The notes under the pieces: model-generated
What the model was told of the DNA's origin: nothing
Databases searched by the model: none
What the model saw: only the letters and a program-made list of their open reading frames with translations
Program-made: the position numbers and the translations under genes
In this document: positions 33,908-42,937 of the stretch, in pieces
Layout: every line of letters begins with the position of its first letter
Position numbering within the stretch: position 1 is the first letter of the stretch
Source: Aequorivita soesokkakensis
GTDB lineage: Bacteria > Bacteroidota > Bacteroidia > Flavobacteriales > Flavobacteriaceae
Direction of reading: 5' to 3'
DNA length: 64,000 bases
NCBI RefSeq assembly: GCF_001641085.1
Contig: NZ_LXIE01000012.1
Location: 62,001-126,000, forward strand

Positions 33908-33950
33908 ATTGCGACAAATTTGCAATAAATAAATGCAACAGTGTTGCATT
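33908..33950. promoter_or_regulatory. Two Fur-type inverted repeats between the regulator and oxidoreductase genes
   Basis: Positions 33932-33950 read AATGCAAC-AGT-GTTGCATT, a perfect 8-3-8 inverted repeat. Positions 33908-33926 read ATTGC...GCAAT, an imperfect version. Both lie between the divergent starts at 33882 and 34074. GTTGCATT half-sites are like those of Fur-family (particularly Zur) boxes. Confidence 0.65.
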
Positions 33951-34073
33951 AAAGAATAAAACCATTATATTTGAAGTGTTTTAAAATGGCTTATAAACAA
34001 TAAAAATATGTGGAGTATTTTTTCTTCTTCATATTACAAGGTTTCTTTTTGAAACATAACTATTTAGAATATT

Positions 34074-34982
34074 ATGACAGCTAGCACAGATTTTGAAGTT
34101 ATAATTATAGGAGGCAGTTACGCTGGGCTTTCTGCTGCCCTTGCATTAGGGCGTTCCTTGAGAAAGGTTTTGGTTATTGACAGCGAAAAGCCATGTAATA
34201 ATCAAACCCCACATTCTCATAATTTCTTGACACAGGACGGTCAAACACCCGCAGCAATTTCAGCACTCGCCAAAAAGCAGGTTAAAAAATATGAAACTGT
34301 AGCATTTTTTCAGGGCATAGCCACAAATGGCATAAAAATGGGGGAGGGTTTTGAAATAACAACGGATAAGCAAAAAAAATTTACCGCTAGGAAGCTAATT
34401 TTTGCTACGGGTATTAAAGATGTTATGCCCTCTATTAAAGGTTTTGCGGAATGCTGGGGAATTTCTGTGATTCACTGCCCTTATTGTCATGGTTATGAAT
34501 TTAAGGGAAAGCAAACGGGAATATTTGCGAACGGAGAAAGAGGGTTTCACTTGGCCTCCTTAGTGCATAACCTTACCAACAATGTTACACTTCTTACCAA
34601 TGGTAAAGCCGACTTTACTAAAGAACAAATTGCCCAATTAAAACATCATAAAATAGAAATAATTGAGAAAGCTGTGACTGAAGTGAAACACGAAATGGGA
34701 AAAATCAATCAGGTTGTATTCGCTGATGGCACTAAAAAGTGGCTGGATGCACTTTATGCAGCTTTGCCGTTTGTACAACATTCTGGAATACCTGATTCTT
34801 TAGGTTGTGAACTTACAGAGCAGGGCTATATAAAAGTAAGTCCATTGCAAGAGACAAACATAGAAGGGGTGTTTGCTTGTGGCGATAATGTAAATATGAT
34901 GCGTTCAGTGGCCAATGCAGTATATTCAGGCAACCTAACAGGCGCAGTAGTAAACGGTAAATTAACAATAGAAAAATTTTAA
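34074..34982 (+). CDS. TrxR-like FAD/NAD(P)-dependent oxidoreductase
   Basis: 302 residues. N-terminal FAD fingerprint EVIIIGGSYAGLSAALALGRS (GGSYAG), C-x-x-C redox pair in HCPYCHGYE, and ending segment TNIEGVFACGDNVNM, as in thioredoxin-reductase-like flavoproteins. The NADP-binding G-x-G-x-x-G is not clear. It heads a three-gene unit (34074-35860) controlled by the Fur-family site upstream. Probable role: metal or redox stress. Confidence 0.88.
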   Translation: MTASTDFEVIIIGGSYAGLSAALALGRSLRKVLVIDSEKPCNNQTPHSHNFLTQDGQTPAAISALAKKQVKKYETVAFFQGIATNGIKMGEGFEITTDKQKKFTARKLIFATGIKDVMPSIKGFAECWGISVIHCPYCHGYEFKGKQTGIFANGERGFHLASLVHNLTNNVTLLTNGKADFTKEQIAQLKHHKIEIIEKAVTEVKHEMGKINQVVFADGTKKWLDALYAALPFVQHSGIPDSLGCELTEQGYIKVSPLQETNIEGVFACGDNVNMMRSVANAVYSGNLTGAVVNGKLTIEKF

Positions 34983-34983
34983 A

Positions 34984-35229
34984 ATGGTAGAAGTTTTTAT
35001 AACCAACATTCATAATAAAATTCAGGCAGAAAGGGTTTTGAAAAACCTACGAATAGATTATCCTAAATTTGAATTACATTATGACCTTAATGAAACAGAA
35101 TTTCCTTTTCCCTGCGGGCATACGGTTTTAAGGGTTGAAGGAGATAATATCAGTGCAAGGCAACTAATGGAATCAGTTTTAATCCAAGGTTTTAAATGTG
35201 AAATTTTGGAAGAAAAAGTATGTGCGTAA
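34984..35229 (+). CDS. Small HMA/ferredoxin-like protein, function unknown
   Basis: 81 residues, one base after the oxidoreductase gene. Alternating strand-helix pattern (VEVFITNIHNKIQAERVLKN, TVLRVEGDNISARQLMESVL) is ferredoxin-like, as in heavy-metal-associated proteins, but only single Cys residues are present (PFPCGH, KCEIL) instead of a C-x-x-C. The methyltransferase gene begins inside its last codons. Confidence 0.6.
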   Translation: MVEVFITNIHNKIQAERVLKNLRIDYPKFELHYDLNETEFPFPCGHTVLRVEGDNISARQLMESVLIQGFKCEILEEKVCA

Positions 35230-35860
35230 AATAAAAGTTGTGGCAGAATTTTGGGAATCAGTCTATAAAGGTAATGAAAAAATGTGGGGTGCTAATCCTA
35301 CCGATAATGCCTATACAGCCTTGGGGATACTCCTCAAACATAATTGTTCAACAGTATTGATCCCTGGTTTTGGTTACGGGCGGAATGCAAGGGTCTTTTA
35401 TGATAGGGGTTTTGGGGTTACGGGTATTGAAATATCCAAGACTGCTATTAAAAGAGCTAGAAGTCACTTTGGTCCTGAGGTGACCATACACCACGGCTCA
35501 GTGGCCAAAATGCCTTTTGACGCTAAAAAATTTCAGGCAATATACTGTTATTCCCTTATTCATCTTTTGGAGAAAGCGGAAAGAATTAAGTTAATTGAGG
35601 ATTGTTTTGCTCAATTAGAGCCCAATGGCATAATGATTTTTGTAGCGTTGTCTACAAACGATAATAGATTTGAGGTAGGTAATGAAATAGAAAAAAACAC
35701 CTTCCTTTCGCCCCACGGATTAAAGCTCTATTTCTATGATCGGGAAGCCATTAGCCAAGAATTTGAAAGCTTTAATATTATAGCCTTGAACGAAATAAAT
35801 GAGCCGGAACAATCTCCCACCGAAAAGCATTGGATGATAGTCTGCAAAAAACCGACATAA
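35222..35860 (+). CDS. SAM-dependent class I methyltransferase
   Basis: 212 residues if read from GTG 35222, overlapping the upstream stop by 8 bases; GTG 35198 gives 220 residues and is also possible. SAM-binding motif I is VLIPGFGYGRNARVFYDRG, and motif with acidic ribose ligand VTGIEIS; then SVAKMPFDAKKFQAIYCYS. Substrate unknown; methyltransferases beside HMA-like and TrxR-like genes may act on metalloids or thiols, but this is guesswork. Confidence 0.8.
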   Translation: MRKIKVVAEFWESVYKGNEKMWGANPTDNAYTALGILLKHNCSTVLIPGFGYGRNARVFYDRGFGVTGIEISKTAIKRARSHFGPEVTIHHGSVAKMPFDAKKFQAIYCYSLIHLLEKAERIKLIEDCFAQLEPNGIMIFVALSTNDNRFEVGNEIEKNTFLSPHGLKLYFYDREAISQEFESFNIIALNEINEPEQSPTEKHWMIVCKKPT

Positions 35861-36071
35861 TTTTAATACTATTCACATCTCAAACTTCACGACTTTGTTA
35901 TACTGAGCTTGTTGAAGCACAACCACAGCCGTGATTTTGGAACCAGAGCTATCCCCTGCTGATAGGGGCGTCTCGCCCGTCACCTCAGCGCCTCCTAATT
36001 CACAATTCAACGATCCCAAATAATACGCTTTACAAACCTCCTAATCTTATTCCAAAGTTCATGAAACAGCA

Positions 36072-36093
36072 GGAGACCGAATATTCGGTCTCC
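36072..36093. terminator. Palindromic bidirectional terminator-like hairpin
   Basis: GGAGACCGAATATTCGGTCTCC is a perfect 22-base palindrome between the convergent methyltransferase and Hsp20 genes. There is no strong T-run on either side, so it could instead be a REP-like palindrome. Confidence 0.5.
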
Positions 36094-36125
36094 GCTAATT
36101 CAATTCATAATTTTAGGCTCTCCGC

Positions 36126-36602
36126 TTATGAAATTTTAATACTGCGGGCAGGTCGTTGCTTAGCCTCCTCTTTTTTGGGTAAGTGTATATTCAAAATACC
36201 CTCACTATAACTCGCATTAATCTTTTCTTCATCTACACTTTCGGGCAAGGTAAAGCTTCGTTTAAAAGAAGCGTAGCCAAACTCCCTGCGGGTGTAGTTT
36301 TCCTCTTGGTTTTCCTGCTCCTCTTTAGTCTCCGTAGAAATGGATAAAACTTGATTGTCAAGTTCAATCTGGAAATCAGATTTTTTAAGACCCGGCACCG
36401 CCATTTCAACTATAAAAGCGTCCGCTGTCTCCCTGATGTTTACTTTGGGTAAAGTAATACCATTATTGAAATTTGAGCTGAATACAGATGGGAGGTCTCT
36501 GTTAAAGAGCTCATCAATCCAATTTGACCAATTTGGAAAGTTTACATTTGAAGTATTGCTTGATAAACTTCCGTTTTTAGGAACATTAACTAAAGCGTTC
36601 AT
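36126..36602 (-). CDS. Hsp20-family small heat-shock protein
   Basis: 158 residues with the alpha-crystallin domain: PKVNIRETADAFIVEMAVPG, LKKSDFQIELDNQVLSIS, and the C-terminal SEGILNIHLPKKEEA (the conserved GIL and I-x-L-type elements). A cytoplasmic chaperone that holds unfolded proteins under heat. Gene stands alone on the minus strand. Confidence 0.95.
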   Translation of the reverse strand: MNALVNVPKNGSLSSNTSNVNFPNWSNWIDELFNRDLPSVFSSNFNNGITLPKVNIRETADAFIVEMAVPGLKKSDFQIELDNQVLSISTETKEEQENQEENYTRREFGYASFKRSFTLPESVDEEKINASYSEGILNIHLPKKEEAKQRPARSIKIS

Positions 36603-37001
36603 AATTACAAAATTTTAAATTAAACATTATTTCAAATTCGAAATCAATTGTGATTTCTATAAACCTAAATACAAAATAAATACCAAAATTTATTAGCCTT
36701 TTACTATAAGTGTATTCTTTTATAAATCCATTGAAAACTGTCAAATTTTCAGGACTATTACAATAATTAAGGTTAAAATATTGTCAAATTGACAAGGTCA
36801 TTTATAAGGTGTTTTCCCTTATAATAAATGGTGGATTTACTATGCTCGAATTGCCATACCACTATATCTTTAGAACAAATTTCGAAAGTGCAAACAACTT
36901 ATATACAGTTTTTTACCCGCCCTATTAAAATAAAATTTATAAATTAGAACTTTTTAAAAACAATAAATCTCCATTTCTTATATCAACTAATCGTAACCAT
37001 T
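36603..37001. promoter_or_regulatory. Intergenic region between divergent Hsp20 and GLOVER-repeat genes, with a TTGTCA-AAT-TGACAA dyad
   Basis: TTGTCAAATTGACAA at 36781-36795 is a perfect 6-3-6 inverted repeat, 180 bases upstream of the Hsp20 start and 220 upstream of the 37002 gene. It could be an operator for either. No other feature is seen; the rest is AT-rich. Confidence 0.35.
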
Positions 37002-38405
37002 ATGATAAAAAAATTCTTCCTACTTGACTATAGCAAAGTGTTTTTTTGTTCTCTCTTATTTATTCTACCTTTTTTGGGGTTCTCCCAAACCTTTACAAAG
37101 CTTTTTGATTTTAACGGCATCAGTGGGAGTAAAGCCTATGGAGACCTGATCAGCGACGGGGATTATTTTTATGGCACCACCACGGTAGGCGGTAGTAATG
37201 ATAAGGGCGTTATTTTCAAAATTAAAAGCGATGGCACCGATTATCAAAAGCTTTATAATTTTGATGAGGTTCACGGAGCAAAACCGTATGATGGATTACA
37301 ACTTATAGGCTCAGAACTCTTTGGAGTTACCTTATATGGGGGAACGAATAATGGTGGAATAATTTTTAAAATAGATACAAATGGTTCAAATTATTCTGTT
37401 CTAAAAGATTTTTCGAATAGCAATGATGGGGCCCAGCCAAACGCTTCTCTCTATTTTGATGGCACCTTTCTCTACGGCACTACCTATTCAGGAGGAACGG
37501 GTGGGGGCGGTGGAACCATCTTTAAGCTGAACCTCGACGGAACGGGCTTTACGGTCATTCACAACTTCAATGGCAGCAATACTAGTAATGGGGCTCAACC
37601 GAAAGCACAACTCCTGTCTGACGGGACATATTTGTATGGAGTAACTTTTAATGGTGGAACAAACAATAAGGGAGTACTCTATAAAATCAAACCCGACGGT
37701 ACCAATTTTTTAAAACTCTATGATTTTGTAGGTACGAATAACACAAACAATGTAGAACCGAGCGAACCAATTTTGCACGAAGGATATATTTACGGCTGTA
37801 CTTTTCTAGGGGGCGTAAATGAATTAGGCATCCTCTATAAAATCGCAACTGATGGTACTGACTTTTCCGTACTCCACGACTTTGATTCCCAAACAGGAGC
37901 AAAGCCCCATTGCAAATTGACCCTGGCTGGCGATTATTTATATGGAACCACAACCACCGGGGGCCTCTCTGGGGGTGGGATGATCTTCAAAATAAAACCA
38001 GACGGTACCGACTACAGCAGCATTTTTGAATTTGTAACGGAGAGTGGTTATAGTTGCTGGTCTTCCCTGCTCTATAAAGGAAGCTATTTGTATGGAATCA
38101 CCTCAAGCGGAGGTGACGGTGGCGATAATGGCACTATCTTCCAATTTGATGACGGACTCCCACTTTCCAATCCAAATGTTTCAGCCCCAACTAATATAGC
38201 TATTTACCCAAATCCAGTACAGGATGTTTTATACATAAGCCTACCTGAAAATACGAAAGCCGATGCTATTCTCTATGATGTGGCGGGTAAATTAGTACTA
38301 AGGGAAACTATAGTTGGTAATGCCGCAATAAGTCTAAACAGCCTGAAAAGCGGGGTTTATTTTATTCAAGTGGGAAATCAGATACATCAAATCATTAAAA
38401 ATTAA
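37002..38405 (+). CDS. Type IX-secreted protein with GLOVER-type (TIGR03803) repeats
   Basis: 467 residues with signal peptide (IKKFFLLDYSKVFFCSLLFI). Seven or so repeats of the form G-x-Y-x-Y-G-T-T-x-x-G-G-x-N-x-x-G-x-I-F-K-I (FYGTTTVGGSNDKGVIFKIK, LYGTTYSGGTGGGGGTIFKL, LYGTTTTGGLSGGGMIFKIK). The last 75 residues, IAIYPNPVQDVLYISLPENT through GVYFIQVGNQIHQIIKN, are a type A type IX sorting domain. Surface or secreted protein; function of the repeat domain not known. Confidence 0.88.
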   Translation: MIKKFFLLDYSKVFFCSLLFILPFLGFSQTFTKLFDFNGISGSKAYGDLISDGDYFYGTTTVGGSNDKGVIFKIKSDGTDYQKLYNFDEVHGAKPYDGLQLIGSELFGVTLYGGTNNGGIIFKIDTNGSNYSVLKDFSNSNDGAQPNASLYFDGTFLYGTTYSGGTGGGGGTIFKLNLDGTGFTVIHNFNGSNTSNGAQPKAQLLSDGTYLYGVTFNGGTNNKGVLYKIKPDGTNFLKLYDFVGTNNTNNVEPSEPILHEGYIYGCTFLGGVNELGILYKIATDGTDFSVLHDFDSQTGAKPHCKLTLAGDYLYGTTTTGGLSGGGMIFKIKPDGTDYSSIFEFVTESGYSCWSSLLYKGSYLYGITSSGGDGGDNGTIFQFDDGLPLSNPNVSAPTNIAIYPNPVQDVLYISLPENTKADAILYDVAGKLVLRETIVGNAAISLNSLKSGVYFIQVGNQIHQIIKN

Positions 38406-38776
38406 ATAACAATTACAGTAAATAAATATATCCAAAGGTTCCACAGTGAGGCAATACGTGTATAACATTCTTTCTGCTGGCGAGCCTGTTCCGGTCATGT
38501 CCAATTAAACCAATCACCCAACCCCTCCTATAACTTCCAGTTATATCTCTTTTAACCACCAAAGCAACCATTAGCGCTTCACACTTCCCGTCCCACGCTT
38601 CCCGCTTCACACTTTCCGTCTCACGCTTCACACTTCCCGTCTCACACCTCACTACCAATCATTTCAACCCAATAAATCCTCCAAGTTTGGGTTCAAAAAA
38701 CTCCAAAAATAAGGGCTTCAGGTTTTGATTTTTTTAAAGAATTTTTATTTTAGCAATTCTAACTAACCAATTTATT
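38406..38776. repeat. Intergenic region with degenerate CTTCACACTTCCCGTCTCACG-like repeats
   Basis: No gene. Positions about 38574-38650 contain CTTCACACTTCCCGTC-type units repeated three to four times with substitutions. The remaining part has no clear structure. Confidence 0.5.
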
Positions 38777-39454
38777 ATGAAAAAATCATTAAAAACCCCA
38801 TTAATTTACCTTTTTATCATCTTCTTGGCACAACCGTTTTTTGGCCAAGAAAATCGTGAACCGACCGTATTGGGTAAGGATGTAATGTTTACAGTGAGCC
38901 AATCCACTACTAGCGAGAAAAAAAGAATTGATTTCTTAAAGAAAAAAGACGGTAGCGAAATAACAGTAGATGAGTATATGCAATATTCCTTTCAAGACAC
39001 CCTTTCCAAAGGCGAAAACTTCGATTATTTGCCTTTGAAACCGGGCTATTATACCATCGATAATATGATCCAAACTGGTGAATTTATTAGAGGTAACTTT
39101 TTTGAGGGTAATTTTCAGGTATTTCTCTATCCCGTTATAGCAAATATCGAGATAGATGAGTATATAAAAAGTATTACCTTCTATAATAAGGCTGAGGGCA
39201 ATGAAAATGGCCAAAGTGAAGAGTACAGAAGGGATGGCTCTCTTTTTGGAAAAGGGCAAAAAGATGGCATGGGATATAAAACAGGACCTTGGGAACATTT
39301 TGATGAAAATGGAAACTTAGTATTGACCGGAGACTATGAGTCCGGAACTGGTAATAGGGTTGGAATCTGGAAACGCTATGATAGCAATGGGAAAATATTA
39401 AGTGAAGCTGATTTTGATGAACAGGATCCCACGAATCCATTTACAGGCAACTAA
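38777..39454 (+). CDS. Secreted YwqK/MORN-like repeat protein
   Basis: 225 residues, signal peptide (KKSLKTPLIYLFIIFLAQPF). C-terminal half has MORN/YwqK-type units (GKGQKDGMGYKTGPWEHFDE, NGNLVLTGDYESGTGNRVGIW, KRYDSNGKILSEADFDE). YwqK-type proteins are often annotated as antitoxin-like or immunity proteins, but they also occur as plain repeat proteins. First of three related genes (39479, 40089). Confidence 0.75.
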   Translation: MKKSLKTPLIYLFIIFLAQPFFGQENREPTVLGKDVMFTVSQSTTSEKKRIDFLKKKDGSEITVDEYMQYSFQDTLSKGENFDYLPLKPGYYTIDNMIQTGEFIRGNFFEGNFQVFLYPVIANIEIDEYIKSITFYNKAEGNENGQSEEYRRDGSLFGKGQKDGMGYKTGPWEHFDENGNLVLTGDYESGTGNRVGIWKRYDSNGKILSEADFDEQDPTNPFTGN

Positions 39455-39478
39455 ACTACATTTTAAACGAGCTATACC

Positions 39479-40033
39479 ATAAAAAAACAATTTCTGCTAA
39501 TTAGTATTTGCCTTATAAATCTTATTGCTTTCGGTCAAACGCAAGGAGAAAAAGCACCCATAGGAAAAATTACGGACTATAAAGGATATGATGATAATGG
39601 GAAACTTATAGCCGAGGGACGCATTGATGAGGACTATCATAAATATGGTAAATGGATTTACTATTATGATACGGGGAAAATATCCCAAGAAGAAACCTAT
39701 AAAAACTGGCTTTGTGTGGGAGAGAAAAAAAGATATTTTAAAAATGGAAACCTGAAAGAATATCTATTGTTTGATGATAATGGAAATCTGAAAAAATGCA
39801 AGCGCTTTTACTCCAATGGGCAACTTAGGCTAGAGAGTGATGCAGCTGGCCAGCTTGACGATTGGAACCCTTATTTTGATGGCACCGTGCTTATGTATCA
39901 TGAAAATGGTGCATTGATGATGGTTGGACAAATGGAAGATCAAATGTGTAAAGGCGATTGGATCTATTACAATGAAGATGGCTCCATAAAAGAAACAATC
40001 GATAAATCAGGAAAATATTTCTATGATGATTAA
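39479..40033 (+). CDS. YwqK/MORN-like repeat protein with an ATA in the start position
   Basis: 184 residues in a frame from 39479 to 40033. The frame begins ATA AAA AAA CAA TTT CTG with a full signal peptide (KKQFLLISICLINLIAFGQT), but the start codon position is ATA, where ATG would be expected. No other in-frame ATG, GTG or TTG precedes the signal peptide; the first later GTG (39716) would delete signal and half the repeats. Repeat units: EGRIDEDYHKYGKWIYYYDT, GKISQEETYKNWLCVGEKKR, NGQLRLESD and YHENGALMMVGQMEDQ. Possibilities: an AUA initiation codon, or a recent point mutation that lowers expression. Paralog of the neighbours at 38777 and 40089. Confidence 0.65.
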   Translation: MKKQFLLISICLINLIAFGQTQGEKAPIGKITDYKGYDDNGKLIAEGRIDEDYHKYGKWIYYYDTGKISQEETYKNWLCVGEKKRYFKNGNLKEYLLFDDNGNLKKCKRFYSNGQLRLESDAAGQLDDWNPYFDGTVLMYHENGALMMVGQMEDQMCKGDWIYYNEDGSIKETIDKSGKYFYDD

Positions 40034-40088
40034 CCATTAAAATGTTAATCATCTTAAAGATTTAAAAATAGCAATTTAAACCAAAACC

Positions 40089-40769
40089 ATGAAAAAAATT
40101 CTTTTAATACTAACATTAATAATATCCTCTAACCTGGCATTTGCGCAATATACAGAGCTGGTAAACATCGCTGAAGAAAACAATAAACCAAAGGAATATA
40201 TATTATATTATGATAATGGAAACAAACAGGTACAATCCTTTATAGACGGAAATGACAAGCTTAATGGTGACACTATCTATTATTTTGAAAACGGAAATAT
40301 TCAAGGAAAAGGAAGGATGGTTAACAATGAAATGGTTGGGGATTGGGAGGCCTATGACGAACAAAGCGGAAAATTAAGTCATGTATTAAGTTTTGAAAAT
40401 GATGAAATAGTATCGAAGAAATTATTTTATGAAAATGGAAAGTTAAAGAGCATTACCCCTTATGTAGATGGTAAAATAGAGGGAATGTTTAAAGAATATT
40501 ATGAAGATGGCACATTGGCCGGAATAGAAAATTACAAAAACGATTTATTTCAAGGAGAGAGCAAATCCTATCACAAAAATGGGGAACTTAAGCATATAGG
40601 GAGGAACGAAAACGGAAAACAAGAAGGCACATGGAAGTATTATTATGATAATGGCTCACTGGGAGTTGAAGTAGTCTATAAAAAGGGAGAAGTAGTTTCT
40701 GAAAAAATATACAAGCGGGGAGAAGTATATGAAGAAAATTATGATGACATTTTCTTTTTTGGTAACTAA
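40089..40769 (+). CDS. Secreted YwqK/MORN-like repeat protein
   Basis: 226 residues, signal peptide KKILLILTLIISSNLAFAQ. Eight or so units of the form G-x-x-x-Y-Y-x-N-G-x-x-K-x-x-x-x-Y (YYDNGNKQVQSFIDGN, YFENGNIQGKGRMVNNEMVG, YHKNGELKHIGRNENGKQEG, YYDNGSLGVEVVYKKGEVV). Third member of a likely tandem-duplicated family. Confidence 0.78.
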   Translation: MKKILLILTLIISSNLAFAQYTELVNIAEENNKPKEYILYYDNGNKQVQSFIDGNDKLNGDTIYYFENGNIQGKGRMVNNEMVGDWEAYDEQSGKLSHVLSFENDEIVSKKLFYENGKLKSITPYVDGKIEGMFKEYYEDGTLAGIENYKNDLFQGESKSYHKNGELKHIGRNENGKQEGTWKYYYDNGSLGVEVVYKKGEVVSEKIYKRGEVYEENYDDIFFFGN

Positions 40770-40849
40770 TCAAAAATAAATAATGATATTTCCATAAATA
40801 AAATGATGGCCGAAACAAGAGCCGTACTTTTTTCAAAACGCAAAAACGT

Positions 40850-41860
40850 ATGAATAGTTCCATTAAGAAGCGTACTTTCATTATCCTCTTATTACTGTGC
40901 TCCAGCGTTATAAAAGCGCAGCAAAAAGTATCAGACAAACAAATTCTAAAGCACCTCAAAGCAAAACAGATTGAATGGATAGCTGGTGAAAGTAATTTGG
41001 CTAAAGTAAAGATGAAATCCACCAAAAAATGGGGTGTTTATACTATCAAAGCATCCACCTTAGCAGGAGAGGTCAATATTGATTCTGAAGAAATAATAGC
41101 TCCAAAATTTGATTCAATAGGCTGGTTTAAAAACATGGAGCCTTTAACCATAGTGAAAAATAAAAGAAAATACGGTATTCTTTTGAATCCTTATGAAATT
41201 CACGATGCTGCTGAAAAAGCCCAATGCAAATACGATGCTATTAAAATAAAGGAAGTAGAAGGGCGCTTTTATACACTTGTAAAAGAAGACAATCTTTGGG
41301 GTTTGGTAGATTGGTTTGAAGGCATCTATTTGGTAGACCCTTCTTTTGAAAATCCAGAAGATGTTCCATTAGTATGGATAGAATCTTGGGCAGTAGATAC
41401 CTTTAAAGAATCAAAGAAAAAATTAAACGCAGACATGCTTATTTTTGACGAAGACAATGGCGATGGCGTTTTTAAAGCAAGAGATAAAACCTCCAAAAAA
41501 TGGGGCATGTACCAATCATTGGATTCAGAAAAATTAATTACACTTATTCCAGCAAATTACGATAGCATTAATTTTTTCTCTTTTAACAATAAGTATACAA
41601 CGGTCTATAACAATGACAAAGTAGGTGTTTATCTATCGTATTGGAGTTATCGCGATAAGGCCAAACAAACCGTTCCGTGCAGTTATGAAGACTATAAAAT
41701 GTATGATGCGGAAGGTGTGCCGAAACTTGCGGTACAAAAAAATGGAAAATGGGGTTGGATCGATTGGCTAACTGGAAAAGAGAAATCAGAGTTTACATAT
41801 GAAACACCAAAAGACCTTCCATATCCCTATTATAAACAAGACACCTTCCTAGAAGAATAA
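40850..41860 (+). CDS. Secreted WG-repeat protein
   Basis: 336 residues, signal peptide (NSSIKKRTFIILLLLCSSVI). Contains WG-repeat signatures KKWGVYTIKA, NLWGLVDWFE, KKWGMYQSLD and NGKWGWIDWL. WG repeats are short beta-hairpin units of unclear function, common in Bacteroidota. Probably transcribed with 40089 (80-base gap). Confidence 0.75.
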   Translation: MNSSIKKRTFIILLLLCSSVIKAQQKVSDKQILKHLKAKQIEWIAGESNLAKVKMKSTKKWGVYTIKASTLAGEVNIDSEEIIAPKFDSIGWFKNMEPLTIVKNKRKYGILLNPYEIHDAAEKAQCKYDAIKIKEVEGRFYTLVKEDNLWGLVDWFEGIYLVDPSFENPEDVPLVWIESWAVDTFKESKKKLNADMLIFDEDNGDGVFKARDKTSKKWGMYQSLDSEKLITLIPANYDSINFFSFNNKYTTVYNNDKVGVYLSYWSYRDKAKQTVPCSYEDYKMYDAEGVPKLAVQKNGKWGWIDWLTGKEKSEFTYETPKDLPYPYYKQDTFLEE

Positions 41861-41892
41861 CGGATAGGAATTTAACTTCTAAATACTATTTT

Positions 41893-42507
41893 GTGAGCAG
41901 TTCAGACCTTCAACCCTTAAAAATACCCTCAGGCTGGTCTGTGGAATGGAACTTGTTAACAGAAACAGATCCCAACGAAGAAAACATCCACGAATTTTCG
42001 GGAAGCTCTTTACTGTTGCTTAATTCATCTTTACGATTAAAAGCCATAGATGTGTCTTGGCAACCAGAAGGCGATATCAATGGCGCGTATCAATTACAAG
42101 TTATTTGTTTGCTTCCAAAATTTAATGCCAAATCCAATATCATGGAATATGAAGGTATTTGGGAAACTCCAGAACTGGAATTCCAAACCAAAGATCGTTT
42201 GGCGTTAGTTGAAAAAATTAATCACTTACTATTCACTTTACAGCCATACACAGACCATCGTATTATGCTGAAACCTGGTATTGTGGATGAATCAAATGAA
42301 CAAATCAGGCAAGTATTACTCAAGGGGTTAACAACTGATGTAGCAACCAAAATTATGGCATCAAACCATAAGCAACTTCAAGATTTACTATTAGAACATT
42401 CAGCCGTTTCCAAAACGATGGTTGAAGAACTAGCACTTTCTGGAGCGGGTAAAGGCATCAGAAATAAGGCAAAACAACTATTGCATAGTAAACGCTTTAA
42501 AAATTGA
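41893..42507 (+). CDS. Conserved-type hypothetical protein
   Basis: 204 residues from GTG 41893 (SSSDLQPLKIPSGWSVEWNL), no signal peptide, soluble. C-terminal region (AVSKTMVEELALSGAGKGIR) resembles a short helical domain. No family recognised. Its stop overlaps the next start (TTGA). Confidence 0.55.
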   Translation: MSSSDLQPLKIPSGWSVEWNLLTETDPNEENIHEFSGSSLLLLNSSLRLKAIDVSWQPEGDINGAYQLQVICLLPKFNAKSNIMEYEGIWETPELEFQTKDRLALVEKINHLLFTLQPYTDHRIMLKPGIVDESNEQIRQVLLKGLTTDVATKIMASNHKQLQDLLLEHSAVSKTMVEELALSGAGKGIRNKAKQLLHSKRFKN

Positions 42508-42929
42508 AGTCTACGATGGAAACAAAAAATGAATTAGGAAATGATGGATTAAAACTTATTGCTGCCATTACGCAGAAGATGACAGCAATGGTAGCCGAGT
42601 TGCAAAAAGAAAAACCCGAAAAAGAATTTTCATTAACCGTTTATGAACCCAATATGTATTGGTGCGTGAACTGGAAAAGCACCAAACGTTGGAAAACCGA
42701 ACACTTTTTGAAAGAGTTTTTTCAAGTTCGCTTGTATGCCGACGATGAACACTATTCCGTAAAAGGCGAACATATGGCAGAAGATGTTTTTGAGCATCTC
42801 TGCGACAACCACCCGCTGGTTAAAAAAAAGACTATTAAAGAGTTATTTGAAATGACCGATGCAATTGTTCAACAAACGAAAGAGGCTGTTTTAGAGGCTT
42901 TAGATAAGGAGTTTGATCCTAGTTATTAG
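42504..42929 (+). CDS. Conserved-type hypothetical protein
   Basis: 141 residues from TTG 42504, or 137 from ATG 42516. Cytosolic, mixed helix/strand, Lys-rich, ends DPSY. Overlaps the upstream gene by 4 bases, so the two are probably translated together. No family recognised. Confidence 0.55.
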   Translation: MKSTMETKNELGNDGLKLIAAITQKMTAMVAELQKEKPEKEFSLTVYEPNMYWCVNWKSTKRWKTEHFLKEFFQVRLYADDEHYSVKGEHMAEDVFEHLCDNHPLVKKKTIKELFEMTDAIVQQTKEAVLEALDKEFDPSY

Positions 42930-42937
42930 AGAACTTC

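Noticed and set aside
39716-40033. GTG start of a 105-residue protein
   Set aside because: The frame extends upstream to 39479 with an intact signal peptide, so the real gene is longer with ATA in the start position.
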